A DNA stretch of 64,000 nucleotides, from positions 1 through 64,000 of the forward strand of contig DAOQAG010000003.1 in assembly GCA_035353815.1 (NCBI GenBank), given 5' to 3'. The notes under the pieces were generated by a model. It did not search any database and was not told the DNA's origin. It worked only from the letters and a program-made list of their open reading frames with translations. Position numbers and translations under genes: made by a program. The stretch is from JAKPUX01 sp035353815 (GTDB lineage: Bacteria; Zhuqueibacterota; Zhuqueibacteria; Residuimicrobiales; Residuimicrobiaceae). Position 1 is the stretch's first letter; each line of letters opens with the position of its first letter. This document shows, piece after piece, positions 61,101-64,000 of the stretch.

Positions 61101-63711
61101 GCCACTGCCGCTTGACTAGGCGCACCTCGACGTTTTTGCCCGGCGCTGCCTCGCCCTCGGGGGTGACGGTGATGAGTTCGAAGGCCAGGGGTTTCATGGA
61201 TTCGGCGAAGGTCGTCGCCGGTTTGAGGCCGATATAGAAGGAGGCCGGATGGATAATTATCCGTTCACTGGCCCCGATCACCTGACGGCCGGGGCTGGTG
61301 ACATCGGCACTGACCGTGAGGGAGAGCGGGAAATCGGTACCGGGCGCCTGCACGGCCGCGGCGAAGCGGGCCCCGCCCTGGGCATCCAGGGTGGCACGCG
61401 ACTGCGAGAGAACGCGGCCGGGAAACTCTTCGCTGCCCTCTTCGTACCATTCCGCGAGGCCGAAAATAAAGCCCTCATGGCCCTGCGGCTGATAGGCATC
61501 CCGGTCGAGATAGGCGTTCCAGGCCACCTGCTGTCCCGCCAGGGGGGCCCCGAAGAGGTAATGAGCCGAGACCTGGGCCACGGCACTGTCGCCGAGCAGG
61601 AAAGAGGGCGCCGCGCTGTGCACCTGCACGGAGAATTCAGCGGGCCGGTAGGCCTCCACCCGGAAGCTGGTGTTCATGTAATTCTCACCCTCGGTGTCGC
61701 TGCTGTCCGGCAGATCACTGACATTGGCATAATAGTAGCCCAAAGGCGCCCCGTCGGCCAGCTGGAGATCATAGGCAAAGGATCCAAATTCCGAGAGGTG
61801 GACATCCTGATAGACCAGGAGGTTGCCGCGGCTGTCGCTGATGCGCAGGCGGCAGGTTTTCCTTTTCGGGATGCCCCAATCGTGGTAGAGTTTTTCGCGC
61901 AGCATGCCCTTGAAGTGGACCGTCTCGCCGGCGCGGTAGAGGCCGCGCTCGGTAAAAATCAGTCCGGCATGTTTGACCGGCTCGGGATTCCACTCATACT
62001 CGATGCCGAAGCGGTACGGGAAGATGCCGGTGCCCCAGTCGGAGGCATTGTAAGCGAAATCCTGCTCCTTGTAGACAAAGACCCACTGCCGCGGTTTCTC
62101 CCAGGGCTGGGTTGCGGCGATGCCCAGTTCGCGCCAGCCGGGCGTCTCGCAGAGGCCGAGGGGGCCTGTATTGCCGCTCCAGAGCATGCGGTTGCCGTCA
62201 TCACGGATTTCGACGCGCGCTCCGGCCACCGGCGTGGCGTCCTTGAGGTTGGTGACCCAGATCAGATTGTTGAGGGGTGAAAATTTGGCCGAAACCCCGA
62301 GGTTGGTCACCTGCAGCAGGATGCGGTTCCAGCGCACCGGGATTTCGGGATCGGTGGTCAGATCGTCGATCTCGGAGAGGACCACGCCGGTCTTGCGGCC
62401 GCCAAGAACCCAGTCGACCTTGAGCGGCTGGGCGGTTTTGACGTTGCGCGGCTGTTTGACCTCCCACATTTTGTCGATCATGAAGAGCGAATCGGGCAGC
62501 GGCTTGGCGCGTCCGTAAATGTCCTCCGGCGACAGCAGCAGGGGAATGAGCCGGTCGGGCGCCACCATCCCCAGCCGGACGCGAACGCGCTCCTTGTTGA
62601 CGAAGAAGACGGGGTAATTGCGATCGCCATAAGCTTCCAGCACGCCCGGTCCGGTGTTGAGGGAGACCCGCGCCGGGTAGGCCGCCGTCCTGAAGCTGTC
62701 AGCGACGGCGCTGCGGATGCGGTTGCCGTAGGTGTCCTGCAGTCCGCCATCGATGGTAAAATGATACATGGTCTCGGGAAGAAAATCGAGGCTGAGGCGG
62801 ACATCGCCGCTTGCCCAGGTGCGCTCGGCATAGACCTCGGGGATTTTGACCTCGGGCTGGAACTTGAGATGCTGGATCAGCTCGGCCGGGGTCACGCGGT
62901 TGCTGAACTGGAATTCGATGCCGCTGACCGGTGTGATGCGCCCTTGCTCTTCCTGGCGGCCGGAGGAGACCCCCTTGAACCAGAGATCCCCGACGGTGGT
63001 GACGGAGATGGTGCGCGGCTCCGCCAGGCCGAGCGATCCCGCCCCAGCCGGCAGCCCGGCTAGGAGTTTGAGGGCGAAACTCTTGTTGCGCGCCAGCGGT
63101 GCCGCCGGGACGACGGCGATGACCCGGGTTGAGTCCTCGCCGAGACGCCAGGAACGGTGAATCTCTTCAAGCGTGGCCGGACGCAGACGGATCGGGAGGG
63201 CACGCACGCCATCGCTGAGGGCGATCCGCTCGCCGATGCGGGCCGGATCCATGGGAAGATTGAAACAGAGAAAAAAGAGGCCGCGGGGGTCGAAGCCCTG
63301 CTCCCCGTTTTCGGGCTCCGACTGCAACAGCAGCGGACGGAGGGTCTCGAAACTCCAGGAGAAGGATTGGCTGAGCTGGGCGCCGCTCAGGGCTTTAGTG
63401 CCCGCCGGTATAGTCGCCTCAAAACGCGTCGCCACCGGCAGGGTGTCGAGGGGAGTGAAGACCAGGGTTCTCGTCCCCATCCAACGGTATTTGCCCTTGA
63501 TGGCGGGGGTGATCTGCAACGGCCCTGAGGCCAGTCCCTCCGGCGTCGCCTTGAGGGCGACCATCGGCTCGCTGAAGGTGACGACGATGCTGAGGGCGTC
63601 GGTGATAGCGCCGACAGAGCCCTTGGGGGTTACGGAGAGCACCTCAAGTTCGCCGCTCCATCCCGCAGCGGCCGTGATCAGCAGTAAAAAAAACGTTCTG
63701 CACCCTTTCAT
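58120..63711 (-). CDS. bacterial alpha-2-macroglobulin family protein with thioester
   Basis: A 1863-residue exported protein. MG domains fill the N-terminal two thirds (PKGSVGAITDALSIVVTFSE; ERGLYRAGETVHFKGML; DLRKNFKATAYWNPGLDVD), and near residue 1384 YPYECLEQR holds the CxEQ thioester that traps proteases covalently after bait cleavage. The alpha/alpha thioester domain follows, then a receptor-like beta domain. The start ATG at 63711 has GGAGG upstream and a plain signal peptide, with no lipobox, unlike lipoprotein YfhM. Bacterial A2Ms are usually paired with penicillin-binding protein PbpC, which is not seen downstream here. It should guard the periplasm against foreign proteases. Confidence 0.93.
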   Translation of the reverse strand: MKGCRTFFLLLITAAAGWSGELEVLSVTPKGSVGAITDALSIVVTFSEPMVALKATPEGLASGPLQITPAIKGKYRWMGTRTLVFTPLDTLPVATRFEATIPAGTKALSGAQLSQSFSWSFETLRPLLLQSEPENGEQGFDPRGLFFLCFNLPMDPARIGERIALSDGVRALPIRLRPATLEEIHRSWRLGEDSTRVIAVVPAAPLARNKSFALKLLAGLPAGAGSLGLAEPRTISVTTVGDLWFKGVSSGRQEEQGRITPVSGIEFQFSNRVTPAELIQHLKFQPEVKIPEVYAERTWASGDVRLSLDFLPETMYHFTIDGGLQDTYGNRIRSAVADSFRTAAYPARVSLNTGPGVLEAYGDRNYPVFFVNKERVRVRLGMVAPDRLIPLLLSPEDIYGRAKPLPDSLFMIDKMWEVKQPRNVKTAQPLKVDWVLGGRKTGVVLSEIDDLTTDPEIPVRWNRILLQVTNLGVSAKFSPLNNLIWVTNLKDATPVAGARVEIRDDGNRMLWSGNTGPLGLCETPGWRELGIAATQPWEKPRQWVFVYKEQDFAYNASDWGTGIFPYRFGIEYEWNPEPVKHAGLIFTERGLYRAGETVHFKGMLREKLYHDWGIPKRKTCRLRISDSRGNLLVYQDVHLSEFGSFAYDLQLADGAPLGYYYANVSDLPDSSDTEGENYMNTSFRVEAYRPAEFSVQVHSAAPSFLLGDSAVAQVSAHYLFGAPLAGQQVAWNAYLDRDAYQPQGHEGFIFGLAEWYEEGSEEFPGRVLSQSRATLDAQGGARFAAAVQAPGTDFPLSLTVSADVTSPGRQVIGASERIIIHPASFYIGLKPATTFAESMKPLAFELITVTPEGEAAPGKNVEVRLVKRQWHSVRKAGLGGRYEWLSKAVDTPMDSTAIVTTAAGVSRSFTPGEAGVYYLEASGHEGAGRATRTQAWLYVTGKGYVAWMREDDDRIELVADRSSYKPGQVAKVMVKSPFETAQALVTLEREGIMSQQVVTLTGSTPMLEIPLTRKHLPNVFVSVILLRGRAGNYIFSEEGEDVGRPAFKIGYVNLPVDPGEQHLKVAVKADRTDYLPGATVTLDVDVKDAAGEPSAAEVTLAVVDRGVLNLINYELPDPFDAFYGNRPLSVQTSETRLHIVEQRNYGEKGEKRGGGGAEGYGSEMDLRKNFKATAYWNPGLDVDATGHARVTFKLPDNLTTFKIMAVANSIASEFGYASSELKVNQPLMLLASLPRFARIGDTFEAGAVIHNYSAETGTATLNLEVSGLELLGSPAVTVTVPRSGSQEVRYKFRAAREGKALFRFRCQMAGFSDGLERSIPVQAPGVRESVALYQRADGPAVQTLEIPQEAYKELSTLEVSLASTALSELSGPFEYLMYYPYECLEQRLSRALPVLVSGELVEAFGLQVKGVKEYKAIARGVLADLGRFRTDEGGFAVWPGSNYSSPYVTAYAAWAMTLAKKAGYEVDEELFAGALTFLRNVLDGQFYQTTPYNEASWQTTHALMLYVLALNGQADAGTLDRLLADKTPMTTTGKAWLLKTVHALGHKDGARAQLTQSLLNKMRVSPAEVHFAAENEAPWIYDSDVRTTAVVLQALLETGAQFPQAEQAVAWLMTERREGHWSNTQENFFVLYALSEYFKTYEAAAPQFTARVRLAGQEVMSTLFSGRSTAVERKTLPLSGYRDKKVQTEISKEGTGTLYYGLRMSYYPLEYNDLREEGITVFKVMEPLTSGRSDASQVPAGEVIKVTLTVVAPQSRHYIVVDDPLPAGMEAVNATFATTSAATARLEEGGPSENDWWFGFTHVEKQDDRVLLFADWLPEGTHTYTYLMRATTPGTFTLPPTRAEEMYRPEVYGRTMGAKIRVE

Positions 63712-63784
63712 CCAAACCTCCGCAGCGAGATCACCCGACAGCTTTTCGCGAACTGGCGGCGCAACTCGTTGCGCCGCCTGGCGC

Positions 63785-63813
63785 ATTTTAACAAGATTTG
63801 TCGCCATTTGCAA
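63785..63813 (-). promoter_or_regulatory. promoter of the A2M gene
   Basis: Minus-strand TTGCAA (63808-63813) and TAAAAT (63785-63790) with a 17-bp spacer. Confidence 0.6.
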
Positions 63814-63850
63814 GCATTTGTTGCTTGACTTTTTACGGGCGCTGATCAAG

Positions 63851-64000
63851 ATGAGCCGCAACAAAAACGTTCCAGAAAAAAGCGTGATCGCCTTTTGGGA
63901 TCCCGTTCAGATGCGCACGATCGCCCGCAAAGAGTACGACAGCAGCCTGCTCGATGAATCGTGCTACCTGGATGTGGACGGTGACGAAATCGACGAACTG
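63851..64000 (+). CDS. partial gene at window end, unknown function
   Basis: Fifty codons are open to the window edge from an ATG at 63851, beginning MSRNKNVPEKSVIAFWDP and rich in acidic residues at the end. There is no signal peptide. The RBS (ATCAAG region) is weak. It is divergent from the A2M gene. I do not recognise it. Confidence 0.5.
   Translation, partial: MSRNKNVPEKSVIAFWDPVQMRTIARKEYDSSLLDESCYLDVDGDEIDEL

Overview
The window is a GC-rich (roughly 60% or more) bacterial scaffold, probably from a metagenome assembly, with five 100-N placeholder gaps at 9995-10094, 31136-31235, 40347-40446, 42705-42804 and 46747-46846. Many secreted proteins end in the 'NPFNP ... WDGRD ... AGIYF' FlgD-like/type IX-style tail. 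Together with a PorV-like outer-membrane protein, a carboxypeptidase-regulatory TonB receptor and a hybrid Reg_prop two-component sensor, this points to the Fibrobacterota-Chlorobiota-Bacteroidota superphylum, most like KSB1/Calditrichota-type bacteria. That placement is inference. No rRNA, tRNA, CRISPR array, prophage or transposase gene was found.

Layout. 1-9.5 kb: a membrane acyltransferase, a hotdog thioesterase, a transglutaminase-like lipoprotein, an alpha/beta hydrolase, a thymidylate-synthase-fold protein, a VIT/VWA protein next to a MerR regulator, and a TPR protein. 9.6-10.3 kb: a 78-bp tandem repeat array (array A). 10.3-13.4 kb: GH105 lipoprotein, a small unknown protein and a multiheme cytochrome. 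13.6-18.1 kb: an RpiR regulator with its promoter and palindrome, followed by an M20 peptidase, a cyanophycinase-like peptidase and a YfcC-type carrier. 18.2-26.6 kb: a co-directional outer-membrane/secretion block (duplicated-domain protein, TonB receptor, large tailed protein, PorV-like protein). 26.8-30.8 kb (minus strand): M14 carboxypeptidase, an enolase-superfamily racemase/OSBS and a GH26 lipoprotein. 30.8-31.3 kb: a 48-bp array (array B). 31.4-34.3 kb: glycosyltransferase translationally coupled to a C69 dipeptidase. 34.6-40.2 kb: a beta-lactamase-fold/alpha-beta-hydrolase fusion divergent from a giant CotH protein. 40.2-40.5 kb: an 87-bp array (array C). 40.6-43.3 kb: PerR-like Fur, katG (truncated by a gap) and a DsrE protein. 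43.4-50.7 kb: a PL9-like pectate lyase, a lipoprotein hydrolase and the hybrid sensor. 50.9-58 kb: DUF2892 protein, upp with a pilin-like gene, M3 oligopeptidase, a VUT transporter and a MarR/DoxX pair. 58.1-63.7 kb: an alpha-2-macroglobulin with a CLEQ thioester. A new gene begins at 63851.

How it works together. Pectin/mannan breakdown (GH105, GH26, PL9, hybrid sensor) and peptide scavenging (M20, S51-like, M14, C69, M3, YfcC) suggest a heterotroph living on plant polymers and protein. Oxidative stress is covered by PerR-KatG, with a shared ATTACTAT-type operator. Promoters are readable: a TTGACA-like -35, usually a 17-bp spacer, and often a TATATT -10.

The least explained features are the intergenic repeats. 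Three unrelated minisatellites (78, 48 and 87 bp) each hold an assembly gap. Arrays A and B are flanked by direct repeats that overlap the -35 of the neighbouring gene. A core around 'GAAATCTCGCACCCACCTG' recurs at four places. Three separate short duplications all have an offset of exactly 74 nt.
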